DNA of 64,000 nt from JAPLDA01 sp043787975 (GCA_043787975.1 JAYVUK010000017.1:123334-187333); one strand, 5' to 3'. Counted from the first letter of the stretch, positions 32,928-42,790 are shown. Numbers and translations are program-made. Notes: a model not told the origin generated them from the letters alone.

Positions 32928-34313
32928 TTAAAATTCCGCATTCTTCGGAGTTCTTGGAAAAGGAATTACATCACGGATATTTGTCATGCCTGTTACAAAA
33001 AGCATGAGCCGCTCAAAGCCAAGCCCGAAGCCTGCATGCGGACACGTTCCGAATTTTCGTGTTTCCAGATACCACCACAAATCCTTTTCAGGAATGTGCA
33101 TCTCTTTCATGCGTGCAGCAAGCTTGTCATAATTCTCTTCACGTTGTGAGCCGCCGATAATTTCACCGATCCACGGAAACAAAACATCCATCGCACGAAC
33201 CGTTTTTTTATCCTCATTCTGCTTCATGTAAAAAGCTTTGATGTCCTTGGGATAATCTGTTAGAATGACCGGTCCTTTGAAATGTTCTACCAAATAATTT
33301 TCATGTTCCTTTTGCAAATCAGTTCCCCACTCTACTTTGAATTCAAACTTATCATTCCGTTGTTTGAGAATCTCAACAGCATCAGTATACGTCAATCGTG
33401 TAAACGGTTTTTCAACCACTGATTTTAAACGCGCGATGAGTTCCTTATCGTACATGGTATTGAGAAACTCCAAATCAGCCGCACAGGTATCGAGTGCATA
33501 CTGAATCAAATATTTCAGCATCTCTTCTGCCAGATCCATGTTGTCGGTGATTTCATAAAAAGCCATCTCAGGTTCAATCATCCAAAACTCTGCAAGATGT
33601 CGCGGTGTGTTTGAATTCTCTGCGCGGAATGTCGGACCAAATGTGTACACCAAACCGAGAGCCATCGCAGCAAGCTCGCCTTCCAACTGTCCGCTCACAG
33701 TCAGGTTTGTTTCTTTTCCAAAAAAATCTTCTTTGTAATCAATTCCACCGTCCGGACTTTTTGGAAGATTTTTTAAATCAAGTGTGGTGACATGAAACAT
33801 TTCTCCGGCACCTTCAGCATCGCTTCCGGTAATAATCGGCGAATGCAAATTAAAAAATCCTTTGTCGTTGAAAAATTTATGAATTGCAAATGCCATGTGA
33901 TGACGCATCCGAAGCACAGCGCCAAACGTATTGGTGCGTGGACGAAGATGCGCGATCTCACGAAGGAACTCAAGCGTATGTCCTTTCTTCTGTAGCGGAA
34001 AAGTTTCAGCATCTGCCGTTCCCAATACTTCAATTTCTGTTGCCTGTATTTCCGTTGCCTGTCCCTGTCCTTGCGATTGAACCAGCGTTCCTTTCACGCC
34101 AACACACGAACCTGTTGTAATGAGTTTTAAAAGTTCCTCATCAAAATTTGCCACTTCAACAACCACCTGGATGTTATGAATAATGCTGCCATCATTCACC
34201 GCAATAAAGTTTACATTTTTATTTCCCCTGCGTGTGCGTACCCAGCCCTTCACGGTAACTTCCCTGTTCAGATCTTTTGAGGCAAGCAGCTCAATAACTT
34301 TCGTATGTTTCAT
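32928..34313 (-). CDS. asnS: asparaginyl-tRNA synthetase
   Basis: This class II synthetase (461 residues) has an N-terminal OB-fold anticodon domain (VKGWVRTRRGNKNVNFIAVNDGS). Motif 2 is FRAENSNTPRHLAEFWMIEPE and motif 3 is GFGLGFERLMLFVTGMTNIRDV. The NTPRHLAEF form distinguishes it from AspRS. A separate aspS occurs at 49745. It starts at ATG 34313. Confidence 0.96.
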   Translation of the reverse strand: MKHTKVIELLASKDLNREVTVKGWVRTRRGNKNVNFIAVNDGSIIHNIQVVVEVANFDEELLKLITTGSCVGVKGTLVQSQGQGQATEIQATEIEVLGTADAETFPLQKKGHTLEFLREIAHLRPRTNTFGAVLRMRHHMAFAIHKFFNDKGFFNLHSPIITGSDAEGAGEMFHVTTLDLKNLPKSPDGGIDYKEDFFGKETNLTVSGQLEGELAAMALGLVYTFGPTFRAENSNTPRHLAEFWMIEPEMAFYEITDNMDLAEEMLKYLIQYALDTCAADLEFLNTMYDKELIARLKSVVEKPFTRLTYTDAVEILKQRNDKFEFKVEWGTDLQKEHENYLVEHFKGPVILTDYPKDIKAFYMKQNEDKKTVRAMDVLFPWIGEIIGGSQREENYDKLAARMKEMHIPEKDLWWYLETRKFGTCPHAGFGLGFERLMLFVTGMTNIRDVIPFPRTPKNAEF

Positions 34314-34419
34314 TTTCTAAGAATAGAGTGCAAAAAAACAAAACTTCTGCGAAACTGAAAGGAATAGTTATCTCATACCCAAAATAGTTTCTTCAATCAG
34401 CCGTTTTGTTCCACATTCA

Positions 34420-34451
34420 TTGGTGACATTCAGCTAATCTTTATATTTTTG
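34420..34451 (+). promoter_or_regulatory. candidate dxs promoter
   Basis: TATTTTTG (34444-34451) fits TAnnTTTG, and TTGG (34420-34423) lies 20 bp upstream as an imperfect -33 box. The ATG of dxs follows 17 bp after the -7 element, implying a very short leader. Confidence 0.5.
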
Positions 34452-34468
34452 TAAATTCATTAGAAAAG

Positions 34469-36388
34469 ATGGACATACAGCCCGGGAACCTTCTTCAAAA
34501 CATTCATTATCCTGATGATCTTAGAAAACTTAGCGAGAAAGACCTTCCGCAGGTTTCCAAAGAGCTTCGTGATTTTATCATTGACATTGTTTCGGTGAAT
34601 GGCGGACATTTCGGTGCATCGCTTGGCGTGGTGGAGATGACGGTTGCTTTGCATTACGTTTTTAACACACCGTATGATCAGTTGGTGTGGGATGTTGGTC
34701 ACCAGGCATACGGTCATAAAATTCTCACAGGTCGAAGAGACATTTTTCACACGAACAGAATTTACAACGGCATCAGCGGTTTTCCCAAGCGCAGCGAAAG
34801 TGAATACGATACATTCGGTGTCGGGCATTCTTCCACTTCCATCTCGGCAGCGCTTGGAATGGCTGTGGCTTCGCGGTTAAAAGGAGAAAAAGAAAAGCAA
34901 CACATTGCCGTGATCGGCGACGGAGCCATGACAGCAGGATTGGCATTTGAAGCAATGAATCATGCCGGAGTTGAGAATTCAAACTTACTGGTTGTGCTCA
35001 ACGATAATTGCATGAGCATCGATCCGAATGTCGGTGCGCTGAAAGAATACCTGACCGATATGACCACATCTCCCACGTATAATAAGGTGAAAGATGAGAT
35101 GTGGAAATTGCTTGGAAAAATTTCCAAGTTCGGACCGAATGCGCAGGACATTGCTTCAAAAATTGAAAACGGAATCAAGACCACGTTACTGAAACAAAGT
35201 AATCTTTTTGAATCCTTGCGTTTCCGTTATTTCGGTCCTGTTGACGGGCACGATGTGTTGCGTATGGTAAAAGTTCTAAAAGATCTCAAAGATATTCCGG
35301 GACCAAAAATTTTGCATGTTCTTACCGTGAAAGGAAAAGGATTTGCGAATGCAGAAAAAGACCAAACCAAATGGCATGCACCGGGTTTGTTTGACAAGAT
35401 TACGGGAGAAATTCATAAGCCGAAAAATTCGGAACCGACTCCTCCAAAATACCAGGATGTTTTCGGGAATACGATTGTAGAGCTCGCAGAAAAAAATTCG
35501 AAGATCGTCGGCATCACGCCTGCCATGCCTTCGGGTTGTTCGCTCAACATCATGATGAAAGTAATGCCCGACAGAGCCATCGATGTAGGAATTGCCGAGC
35601 AACATGCTGTTACATTTTCTGCCGGTCTTGCAACGCAAGGCATGATTCCATTTTGCAACATTTATTCTTCGTTTATGCAGCGAGGATATGACCAGTTGAT
35701 TCATGATGTGGCGTTGCAAAATCTGCATGTCGTTTTTTGCCTGGATCGCGGCGGACTTGCAGGAGCTGACGGGCCAACACATCATGGAGCTTTCGATCTT
35801 GCTTACCTGCGTTGCATCCCGAATATGATTGTGAGCGCTCCGATGAATGAAGAGGAACTGCGCAACCTGATGTATACTGCACAATTGGATGAAATCAAGT
35901 CACCATTTTCGATTCGTTATCCACGAGGAAACGGTGTCATGATCAATTGGAAAACTACACTGACTAAAATGGAAATCGGGAAAGGACAACTGGTTAGGGA
36001 CGGAGAAGAAGTTGCCATTCTTACCATCGGACATCCGGGAAATTTTGCCATCAAAGCATGTGATGAATTAAAGAAAGAAGGATTTACTCCGGCGCATTAC
36101 AATTTACGTTTTGTAAAACCACTTGATAAAGCAATGCTGCACGATGTTTTCTCCCGGTTTAAAAAAATAATTACTGTTGAAGACGGCTGCATCATGGGTG
36201 GATTCGGTTCTGCTATCGCTGAATTTATGATTGACAACAATTATTCAGCATCCATCACGCGGCTTGGAATTCCTGATCGCTTCATAGAACACGGTGAACA
36301 AAAGGAATTGTACAATGAATGTCATTTCGATTCGGACGCAATCAAAAATGCTGTCAGGCAATTGGTAGGAGAATCCGTTTTCGCATAA
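34469..36388 (+). CDS. dxs: 1-deoxy-D-xylulose-5-phosphate synthase
   Basis: This 639-residue enzyme makes DXP from pyruvate and glyceraldehyde 3-phosphate, the entry to the MEP isoprenoid pathway. It shows SVNGGHFGASLGVVEMTVALH, DVGHQAYGHKILTGR, and the TPP-binding GDGAMTAGLAFEAMNHAG...LNDNCMSI. The transketolase-like part has DVGIAEQHAVTFSAGLA and DRGGLAGADGPTHHGAFD. Full length, divergent from asnS. Confidence 0.97.
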   Translation: MDIQPGNLLQNIHYPDDLRKLSEKDLPQVSKELRDFIIDIVSVNGGHFGASLGVVEMTVALHYVFNTPYDQLVWDVGHQAYGHKILTGRRDIFHTNRIYNGISGFPKRSESEYDTFGVGHSSTSISAALGMAVASRLKGEKEKQHIAVIGDGAMTAGLAFEAMNHAGVENSNLLVVLNDNCMSIDPNVGALKEYLTDMTTSPTYNKVKDEMWKLLGKISKFGPNAQDIASKIENGIKTTLLKQSNLFESLRFRYFGPVDGHDVLRMVKVLKDLKDIPGPKILHVLTVKGKGFANAEKDQTKWHAPGLFDKITGEIHKPKNSEPTPPKYQDVFGNTIVELAEKNSKIVGITPAMPSGCSLNIMMKVMPDRAIDVGIAEQHAVTFSAGLATQGMIPFCNIYSSFMQRGYDQLIHDVALQNLHVVFCLDRGGLAGADGPTHHGAFDLAYLRCIPNMIVSAPMNEEELRNLMYTAQLDEIKSPFSIRYPRGNGVMINWKTTLTKMEIGKGQLVRDGEEVAILTIGHPGNFAIKACDELKKEGFTPAHYNLRFVKPLDKAMLHDVFSRFKKIITVEDGCIMGGFGSAIAEFMIDNNYSASITRLGIPDRFIEHGEQKELYNECHFDSDAIKNAVRQLVGESVFA

Positions 36389-36418
36389 TTAGAGATTGAA
36401 AAAAAATAAAAAAACATA

Positions 36419-36467
36419 GCCGCAGATTCGCAGATTTATTTCTTATAAAAACCTGCGAATCTGCGGC
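36419..36467. repeat. perfect 15-bp inverted repeat after dxs
   Basis: GCCGCAGATTCGCAG (36419-36433) pairs with CTGCGAATCTGCGGC (36453-36467) across a 19-nt AT-rich loop. The same CCGCAGATTCGCAG words occur at 1322-1366. No T-run follows the right arm on the plus strand; poly-A precedes the left arm, so on the minus strand it would look like a terminator. Confidence 0.75.
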
Positions 36468-36503
36468 AATTACATTTGGTCTTACCCTTCAAAACTATAT
36501 TTT

Positions 36504-38366
36504 TTGTTAAAACATATTCGTTATTTTTTCAGGATTGCATTTTTTTATGTGATCCTTTTCTTTTTTTACCGGCTATCGTTCCTGCTCATCTTTCATGAAC
36601 AGGTGCAAGGTGTTTCTCTTGCTGAAACCTGCTTATCTTTTTTTTATGGATTGAGAATGGATTTGTCAACCATTGCTTACATACTTATTGTCCAATTATT
36701 TTTTTTACTGCTCAGTTTTCTTTTCCAAACCCGTTTGACCGATATTTTTCTTCGCATTTATCATCTTGTCGTAATTACACTGCTCACCATCATTCAAACC
36801 GGTGATGTCATCGTCTATCATTTTTTAAAATCGCTGCTCAACTGGAGAGTGCTTTCTTACCTCGCGGAACCTGGAGAAGCAGTCGCATCGGTAACATGGC
36901 AGCAGGCTGTATTAATTGTATTTTCATTTTCCATCCTGCTCATTGCCGAAATTTATTTTTTCAAAAAATATTTTTCGGAAAAAACTCAGCAGGAAAAAAA
37001 ATCCGGCGTGTTGAGTAAAGTTTTTGTAACTCTTTCTCTGCCGGTTATTTTATTCATCTCGATGAGAGGAGGAATACAAAAACTTCCCATTAATGAAAGT
37101 TCCGTGTATTATTCTTCCAACCAGCTGCTCAACTTTTCCGCTGTGAATGGCGCATGGCATCTTACTCACAATATCTATGGCGCAGGCATTGCTTCTGAAA
37201 ATTCGTTTGTCTTCATGGATAAAAAAATTTCCGATGAAGAAGTGAATCAATTATTCAAATGTACACAACAGGATTCGTTTCCACACATTTTAAAAACCAA
37301 CAATCCGAATGTAGTCATTATCATTCTCGAAAGTTTTACAGCCGATATCATAGAAGCGCTTGGCGGAGAAAAAGATCTCACTCCGAATTTCAATTCGCTT
37401 GTGAAAGAAGGAGTTTTATTCACGAACATATACGCAAGCGGAACACGTACCGACCAGGGAATCGTTTCGGTGCTGAGCGGATTTCCTTCCACTCCTAATT
37501 TTTCCATCATGCGCAATGTTGACAAATCAGCGAAGCTGTTCTCTCTTTCAAAGTATTTTCTTGAGAGAAAATATTCAACGTCTTTTTATTATGGCGGCAA
37601 GACTGACTTCAGCAATTTGAATTCCTATTTGCTCAATTCAAAATTTGATAAAATAAATGATGAAAATAGTTTTGACAAAAAAGCCGAACGAAATAATTGG
37701 GGCGTTCACGATGAACCTGTTTTGATGAAACAGTTGAATGATATGAATCAAATACCACAACCGTTTTTTTCAGCGATCATGACATTGAGCAGCCATCCTC
37801 CGTATAATGTTCCAGGTGAAAAAAAATTTCCCGAGGATAATTCGGCAAACAAATTCCGGAATGTTGCAAACTACGCCGACAAAAGTCTTGGCAACTATTT
37901 TAAAGAGGCAAGAAAGCAACCTTGGTTTAACAACACCCTATTTATTCTTGTGGCTGATCATGGCGTGGAGCTACCGCGAGGTAACAATTTGAATTTTCCG
38001 AAAGCACATCACATACCTCTTTTGTTTTTTGGAAATGCATTGAAAGATGAATTAAAAGGAACAACCGTTCTTACCATGGGCGGGCATCATGATATTGCAG
38101 CAACTCTTGTTCAGCAATTGGGAAGCGGTAACGAAAACTTTAAATGGAGTAAAAATCTTTTGAATACTTCCTGTAACGACTTTGCTTATTACGAATTAGG
38201 TGAAGGCTTTGGATGGATTGAAAAAAATCACTGGACCGTTTTTCTCAAAGAGGTTGATGGAAAGGAATATAGTGATGAAACAATAACAGCATCACAAAAA
38301 GATTCCTTGCGTTTCCACGGCAAGGCTTTTCTTCAGAAACTTTTTAGAGAGTATTTGGAGTACTAA
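36504..38366 (+). CDS. LtaS-like sulfatase-family membrane protein
   Basis: This 620-residue protein has about five N-terminal membrane helices (to about residue 195), then an alkaline-phosphatase-fold domain. Its elements are NVVIIILESFTADIIEALGG (metal Glu), TRTDQG with the likely nucleophile Thr, NNTLFILVADHGVE and GHHDIAATL. It is related to lipoteichoic-acid synthases and phosphoethanolamine/phosphoglycerol transferases. Bacteroidota lack LTA, so a periplasmic transfer of another head group is likely. The start is TTG 36504, giving MLKHIRYFFRIAFF; no ATG gives a complete first helix. Confidence 0.82.
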   Translation: MLKHIRYFFRIAFFYVILFFFYRLSFLLIFHEQVQGVSLAETCLSFFYGLRMDLSTIAYILIVQLFFLLLSFLFQTRLTDIFLRIYHLVVITLLTIIQTGDVIVYHFLKSLLNWRVLSYLAEPGEAVASVTWQQAVLIVFSFSILLIAEIYFFKKYFSEKTQQEKKSGVLSKVFVTLSLPVILFISMRGGIQKLPINESSVYYSSNQLLNFSAVNGAWHLTHNIYGAGIASENSFVFMDKKISDEEVNQLFKCTQQDSFPHILKTNNPNVVIIILESFTADIIEALGGEKDLTPNFNSLVKEGVLFTNIYASGTRTDQGIVSVLSGFPSTPNFSIMRNVDKSAKLFSLSKYFLERKYSTSFYYGGKTDFSNLNSYLLNSKFDKINDENSFDKKAERNNWGVHDEPVLMKQLNDMNQIPQPFFSAIMTLSSHPPYNVPGEKKFPEDNSANKFRNVANYADKSLGNYFKEARKQPWFNNTLFILVADHGVELPRGNNLNFPKAHHIPLLFFGNALKDELKGTTVLTMGGHHDIAATLVQQLGSGNENFKWSKNLLNTSCNDFAYYELGEGFGWIEKNHWTVFLKEVDGKEYSDETITASQKDSLRFHGKAFLQKLFREYLEY

Positions 38367-38383
38367 ATAGTTCAAATGTTATC

Positions 38384-38462
38384 CGTCAAATCATTGCTAA
38401 ATAGTTAAATGGTTAAATGGCTAAAAACCATTCAACAATTTAACCATTCAACAATATCAATT
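38384..38462. repeat. palindromic AT-rich repeat between LtaS-like gene and accC
   Basis: TAGTTAAATGGTTAAATGG (from 38401) is followed by CCATTCAACAATTTAACCAT, which can pair with it. It lies between two convergent gene ends. It has the same word style as the repeat after aspS (51541-51580). Confidence 0.55.
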
Positions 38463-38487
38463 CGGGGTATTAAAAACAAGAATTCCA

Positions 38488-39828
38488 CTACTCTTCCATC
38501 TTAAAACTCTCCATGAACTTGGTCGTGTAATTTCCTTTTCTGAAATTTTCATCTTTCATCAGTTGTTGATGAAAAGGAATGGTCGTTTTTACACCTTCGA
38601 TTACAAATTCACTCAAGGCACGCTCCATTGTGTTGATTGCTTCTTCACGGCTTTGCGCAATGGTGATCAACTTTGCTATCATCGAATCGTAATTGGCCGG
38701 AATGGTATAGCCGGCATAAATGTGCGAATCGACACGAACACCATGACCACCCGGAACGTGAAGCGTGGTAATTCTTCCCGGAGAAGGTCTGAAACCGTTA
38801 TATGGATCTTCCGCGTTGATGCGGCACTCGATGGCGTGAAGTTTCGGAAAATAATTTTTACCGGAGATGGGACTTCCTGCAGCGATTTTTATTTGCTCTT
38901 TGATGAGATCATAATTGATTACTTCTTCCGTGATCGGATGTTCCACCTGAATCCGTGTATTCATCTCCATAAAATAAAACTGGCGGTGCTTGTCAACCAA
39001 AAATTCAACCGTACCAACACCTTCGTATCGCACAGCTGTTGCAGCTTTAATCGCTGCTTCTCCCATTTGCTCGCGTAACTCATCCGTCATAAAAGGAGAA
39101 GGAGTTTCTTCCATCAGTTTCTGATGCCTCCGCTGAATGGAACAATCGCGTTCACTGAGGTGACACGCTTTTCCATATTGATCACCTGCAATCTGAATTT
39201 CAATATGACGTGGTTCTTCAATGTATTTTTCAAGATACATTCCATCGTTTCCGAATGCCGCTGATGCCTCCTGCCGTGCAGAATCCCAAGCTGCTTCAAA
39301 TTCTTCCGGCTTCCAGACGATACGCATTCCTCGTCCACCTCCACCTGCTGTTGCTTTTAAAATAATCGGGTATTTTATTTCTTCCGCGATCTTTAATCCT
39401 TCCTTTAAATCAGTCAGCAAACCTTCCGTTCCGGGAATGGTTGGGACTCCGGCGCGTTTCATCGTTTCCTTTGCATTTGATTTATCACCCATCGAATCAA
39501 TCATTTCGGGAGATGCTCCGATAAATTTGACTCCATGTTCTGCGCAGATCGCGCTGAACTTTGAATTCTCTGAAAGAAATCCATAGCCCGGATGAATCGC
39601 ATCGGCGTTGGTGATTTCGGCAGCGGCAATGATGTTGGGAATATTCAGGTATGAATCGCGGCTTGGCGGCGGACCGATACAAACGGCTTCGTCAGCAAAA
39701 CGAACATGCAAACTTTCTTTATCGGCAGTTGAATACACTGCGATGGTTTGGATGTTCATCTCTTTACACGTGCGGATAATGCGTAGTGCAATCTCTCCAC
39801 GGTTCGCTATCAGAATTTTTTTAAACAT
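38488..39828 (-). CDS. accC: acetyl-CoA carboxylase biotin carboxylase subunit
   Basis: This ATP-grasp enzyme (446 residues) carboxylates biotin on AccB. It shows MFKKILIANRGEIALRIIRT, HPGYGFLSEN, the ATP-binding KATAGGGGRGMRIV, and MEMNTRIQVEHPITEEV with catalytic residues. It is the last gene of the minus-strand lipid block DUF177-rpmF-plsX-fabH-accB-accC. Confidence 0.97.
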   Translation of the reverse strand: MFKKILIANRGEIALRIIRTCKEMNIQTIAVYSTADKESLHVRFADEAVCIGPPPSRDSYLNIPNIIAAAEITNADAIHPGYGFLSENSKFSAICAEHGVKFIGASPEMIDSMGDKSNAKETMKRAGVPTIPGTEGLLTDLKEGLKIAEEIKYPIILKATAGGGGRGMRIVWKPEEFEAAWDSARQEASAAFGNDGMYLEKYIEEPRHIEIQIAGDQYGKACHLSERDCSIQRRHQKLMEETPSPFMTDELREQMGEAAIKAATAVRYEGVGTVEFLVDKHRQFYFMEMNTRIQVEHPITEEVINYDLIKEQIKIAAGSPISGKNYFPKLHAIECRINAEDPYNGFRPSPGRITTLHVPGGHGVRVDSHIYAGYTIPANYDSMIAKLITIAQSREEAINTMERALSEFVIEGVKTTIPFHQQLMKDENFRKGNYTTKFMESFKMEE

Positions 39829-39840
39829 AGTTTGTTAATG

Positions 39841-39915
39841 TGATGATGAGACGATTAGCTGATTAGCAAATTAAGGAGCTTCTCATTAGCTAATTGGCTA
39901 ATTAACTAATTAGCT
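39841..39915. repeat. AGCTAATTAGC palindromic repeat in the accB-accC gap
   Basis: The gap contains GATTAGCTGATTAGCAAATT followed by CTCATTAGCTAATTGG and CTAATTAACTAATTAGC. These are tandem and inverted variants of TTAGCTAATTAGC. It is inside an operon. Several alternative hairpins are possible. Confidence 0.65.
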
Positions 39916-39917
39916 AA

Positions 39918-40397
39918 TCAGCTTGGATCAACAAGAAAGAGAGGTTGGTCGTATTCTACAGGAGTTGCATTATCAACAAGCACTTTTACGATTTTACCGG
40001 AAACCTCTGATTCAATTTCATTGAAAAGTTTCATGGCTTCGATGATACAAATCACTTTTCCCTGTTTTACTTCATCACCCACATTTACAAAAACAGGTTT
40101 ATCGGGAGATGGTGTGCGATAAAAAGTTCCGATCATCGGAGACTTTATGGTGATGTATTTTGATTCTTCGCTCGTCTTTACAGGAGGTGCTGTCGGCGCA
40201 CTTGCAACGGGAGCTGCGGCAGGCATTTGAACCATTGGAGCCGGAGCCGGCATATGAACCACCGTTTGCGAACCATTAACTTCCCTTTGATGTTGGGTTT
40301 TAATGGTAATCTTGAAATCCTTTTGTTCGATGTTTACTTCGCTTACTCCGCTTTTTTGTACAAACTTGATAAGGTTTTCAATGTCTTTTATGTTCAT
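39918..40397 (-). CDS. accB: biotin carboxyl carrier protein of acetyl-CoA carboxylase
   Basis: This 159-residue protein has the N-terminal helical segment MNIKDIENLIKFVQKSGVSEVNIEQ. A Pro/Ala-rich linker (PAPAPMVQMPAAAPVASAPTA) follows, then the lipoyl/biotinyl domain with the attachment Lys K123 in EAMKLFNEIES. ATG 40397 is preferred over a TTG seven codons upstream. It sits between fabH and accC. Confidence 0.95.
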   Translation of the reverse strand: MNIKDIENLIKFVQKSGVSEVNIEQKDFKITIKTQHQREVNGSQTVVHMPAPAPMVQMPAAAPVASAPTAPPVKTSEESKYITIKSPMIGTFYRTPSPDKPVFVNVGDEVKQGKVICIIEAMKLFNEIESEVSGKIVKVLVDNATPVEYDQPLFLVDPS

Positions 40398-40432
40398 AGG
40401 TTTCTGATTAGAATTCAAAAATAGAAATTATT

Positions 40433-40466
40433 TCCGTAGAGACGCAATGCATTGCGTCTCTACGGA
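40433..40466. repeat. perfect 34-bp palindrome in the fabH-accB gap
   Basis: Two 17-nt arms meet with no loop: TCCGTAGAGACGCAATG and its exact complement CATTGCGTCTCTACGGA. The word GTAGAGACG...CGTCTCTAC is known from dispersed repeats in other bacterial genomes. It fills most of the 78-bp gap between two co-directional genes. Confidence 0.88.
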
Positions 40467-40475
40467 TTTATGTAA

Positions 40476-41465
40476 TTAATACGCCCATTTTACCCAGATA
40501 CTTCCCCAGGTAAATCCTCCTCCGAACGCCGCAAGAATCAGGTTGTCTCCCTTCTTCAGTTGATTTTCCCATTCCCAAAGACAAAGCGGAATAGTTGCAT
40601 TGGTAGTATTTCCGTATTTCTGGATGTTGAGCATTACTTTTTCCATTCCGATTCCCATGCGTTTTGCCGTCGCATCAATGATGCGTTTGTTCGCCTGGTG
40701 AGGAACAAGAAAAGAAACATCTTCTGCTTTCAGATTATTGCGTTCCATAATTTCCGCTGATACATCTGCCATCCTTGTAACAGCAAATTTAAAAACCGGT
40801 TGACCATCCTGGAAAACAAAATGCTCTTTTGCATCCACTGTTTTATGTGACGATGGTTTTAGCGAGCCTCCGGCTTTCTGGTGAAGATATGCTCTTCCTG
40901 AACCATCACTTCTTACAATCGAATCCTTGATTCCAAAACCTTCCGTATTGGGTTCGAGCAAAACTGCTCCTGCCCCATCTCCGAAAAGAATGCATGTGGT
41001 GCGATCAGTATAATCTGTGATGGCCGACATTTTATCAGCTCCGACAACAACTACTTTTTTATATTGACCTGACTCTACAAATTTAGAAGCCGTTACAAGT
41101 GCGTACAAAAAACCCGAACATGCTGCGCTGATATCAAATCCCCAGGCATTTTTTGCGCCTACTTTATCTGCAATAATATTTGCCGTGGCAGGAAACATCA
41201 TATCCGGAGTTGCTGTAGCGCAAATAAGCATATCAATGTCCATCACGTCAATACCTCGCTTTTTACATAATCCTGTTACAGCATGTATTGCAAGATCGCT
41301 GGTGCCGAGTCCTTCGCCTTTTAAAATTCTTCTTTCCTGGATACCTGTACGTGATTGAATCCATTCATCATTCGTGTCAACCATTTCTGCAAGCATGGCG
41401 TTCGTAAGTCTGAATTCGGGAACCCATGCATTGATTGCTGTAATTGCAGCAGTTATTTTTGTCAT
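40476..41465 (-). CDS. fabH: 3-oxoacyl-ACP synthase III
   Basis: KAS III (329 residues) starts fatty-acid synthesis by condensing acetyl-CoA with malonyl-ACP. The Cys-His-Asn triad is visible: C116 in DISAACSGFLYAL, His in FLVPHQANKRIID and Asn in YGNTTNATIPL. TNDEWIQSRTGIQERR is the family N-terminal block. It lies between plsX and accB. Confidence 0.97.
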   Translation of the reverse strand: MTKITAAITAINAWVPEFRLTNAMLAEMVDTNDEWIQSRTGIQERRILKGEGLGTSDLAIHAVTGLCKKRGIDVMDIDMLICATATPDMMFPATANIIADKVGAKNAWGFDISAACSGFLYALVTASKFVESGQYKKVVVVGADKMSAITDYTDRTTCILFGDGAGAVLLEPNTEGFGIKDSIVRSDGSGRAYLHQKAGGSLKPSSHKTVDAKEHFVFQDGQPVFKFAVTRMADVSAEIMERNNLKAEDVSFLVPHQANKRIIDATAKRMGIGMEKVMLNIQKYGNTTNATIPLCLWEWENQLKKGDNLILAAFGGGFTWGSIWVKWAY

Positions 41466-41556
41466 GATTTTTTTTTATGAAGGCGCGAAAATAAAAAGAT
41501 GCTCTAATTATTTAATGAAGCCGAAAGTAAATAAAAAAAAATGGAAGAAATAAAAA

Positions 41557-42510
41557 TCAGGCAACGGTTTCCCTGCTGAAAGCTTGTGCGATTTTTTCGG
41601 AAAGCCCTGCATCCACTACTTCTTTCGAAAGAAGGATCATATTCTTGATGGCTTTTGCTTTCGAAATGCCATGTGCAATTAACACTTCCGAATTCACTCC
41701 AAGAATAGGAGTGCCGCCATAATCCTCATAGTTGAAGCGATCAAAATATTCGCTGTGTAAATTATTTCTCTTAATGATGTCGTAAAAAGATTCTGCCAGT
41801 TTCAACATCACGTTGCCCGTATATCCATCACAAACAATTACATCAGCTTTGTCATTGAACAAGTCTCTTCCCTCCACGTTGCCGATGAAATTAATTTCTT
41901 TCAATTCCTTTAAAAGCTGGTGTGTTTCTTTGGTAAGAAGATTTCCTTTTTCTTCTTCTTCTCCGATGTTCATCAAACCCACTTTCGGATTTTTGATGTG
42001 GAGAATGTGTTGTGCATACAAAGAACCAAGAATAGCAAACTGGTTAAGCACTTCCGGTTTGCAATCGGCATTGACTCCTACATCGAGGATCAAACCCCAG
42101 CCACCGTTTTCTTTCGGAACCAATGTAGAAATAGCCGGACGCATAATTCCGGGAATGGATTTTACGCTGAACATGGAACCAACAAGCATGGCTCCGGTAT
42201 TTCCGGCAGATGCAAACGAATCAATCTTCTTTTCTTTCAGAAGCTGAAAACCGATCGCAATACTTGAGTTGGGTTTCTGTTGAATGGCTTTTGTAGGATG
42301 ATCAGCCATTTCAATCACATCGGGAGCGTGAACAATTTCAAAAGAGTCAACAGCAACTCCTTCACGCTTTAAAATAGAAAGTATTGATTCCCGGTCACCG
42401 ATCAAAACCATTTTGACTGATGAAGGAAGTTCATGTAAAGCTTCAATGGCTCCAAGCGTTGTTTGCTCGGGAGCATAGTCGCCTCCCATGATGTCAACTC
42501 CGATTCGCAT
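41557..42510 (-). CDS. plsX: phosphate acyltransferase PlsX
   Basis: This 317-residue enzyme makes acyl-phosphate from acyl-ACP for phospholipid synthesis. It starts MRIGVDIMGGDYAPEQTTLGAIEAL and shows ADHPTKAIQQKPNSSI, SAGNTGAMLVGSMF, and CDGYTGNVMLKLAE. The neighbours rpmF and fabH are the usual ones for plsX. Confidence 0.96.
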   Translation of the reverse strand: MRIGVDIMGGDYAPEQTTLGAIEALHELPSSVKMVLIGDRESILSILKREGVAVDSFEIVHAPDVIEMADHPTKAIQQKPNSSIAIGFQLLKEKKIDSFASAGNTGAMLVGSMFSVKSIPGIMRPAISTLVPKENGGWGLILDVGVNADCKPEVLNQFAILGSLYAQHILHIKNPKVGLMNIGEEEEKGNLLTKETHQLLKELKEINFIGNVEGRDLFNDKADVIVCDGYTGNVMLKLAESFYDIIKRNNLHSEYFDRFNYEDYGGTPILGVNSEVLIAHGISKAKAIKNMILLSKEVVDAGLSEKIAQAFSRETVA

Positions 42511-42539
42511 TTGAATAAATTAATTCTAGTAAAAAATTA

Positions 42540-42600
42540 ATAATAAGTCGGCAGTTAGCAGTCGGCAAAAATTGCAAACTGCAAACCGTAAACTGTTGAC
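42540..42600. repeat. short palindromic repeats in the plsX-rpmF gap
   Basis: GTCGGCAGTTAGCAGTCGGC is followed by GCAAACTGCAAACCGTAAAC and TGTTGAC. These are the GGCAGT-type and AAACTGTAAAC-type words seen in other gaps (22444, 55820, 802). No gene is present. Confidence 0.5.
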
Positions 42601-42604
42601 TAAT

Positions 42605-42790
42605 TTAAGCTACTGCTTTTTTCTCGATGGCTAATTTTCCTCTGTAGTAACCACACTCAGAGCATACACGATGCATCAAAATAGGCGCGCTACAGTTTGA
42701 ACACGAAGTTACACCTCGTACAACAGCTTTCCAGTTAGCTCTTCTTTTATCTCTTCTCGACTTGGAATGTCGGTGTTTCGGATTTGGCAT
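42605..42790 (-). CDS. rpmF: 50S ribosomal protein L32 (bL32)
   Basis: This 61-residue protein starts MPNPKHRHSKSRRDKRRANW and has a zinc ribbon in CSNCSAPILMHRVCSECGYY, with all four cysteines retained. It lies between the DUF177 gene and plsX, an order found across bacteria. Confidence 0.96.
   Translation of the reverse strand: MPNPKHRHSKSRRDKRRANWKAVVRGVTSCSNCSAPILMHRVCSECGYYRGKLAIEKKAVA

Noticed and set aside
35276..35884. 202-codon minus-strand frame inside dxs
   Set aside because: It lies fully antisense to a highly conserved gene and its translation has no domain; a shadow frame.
38563..39078. 171-codon plus-strand frame opposite accC
   Set aside because: Antisense to the conserved ATP-grasp gene; no family features.
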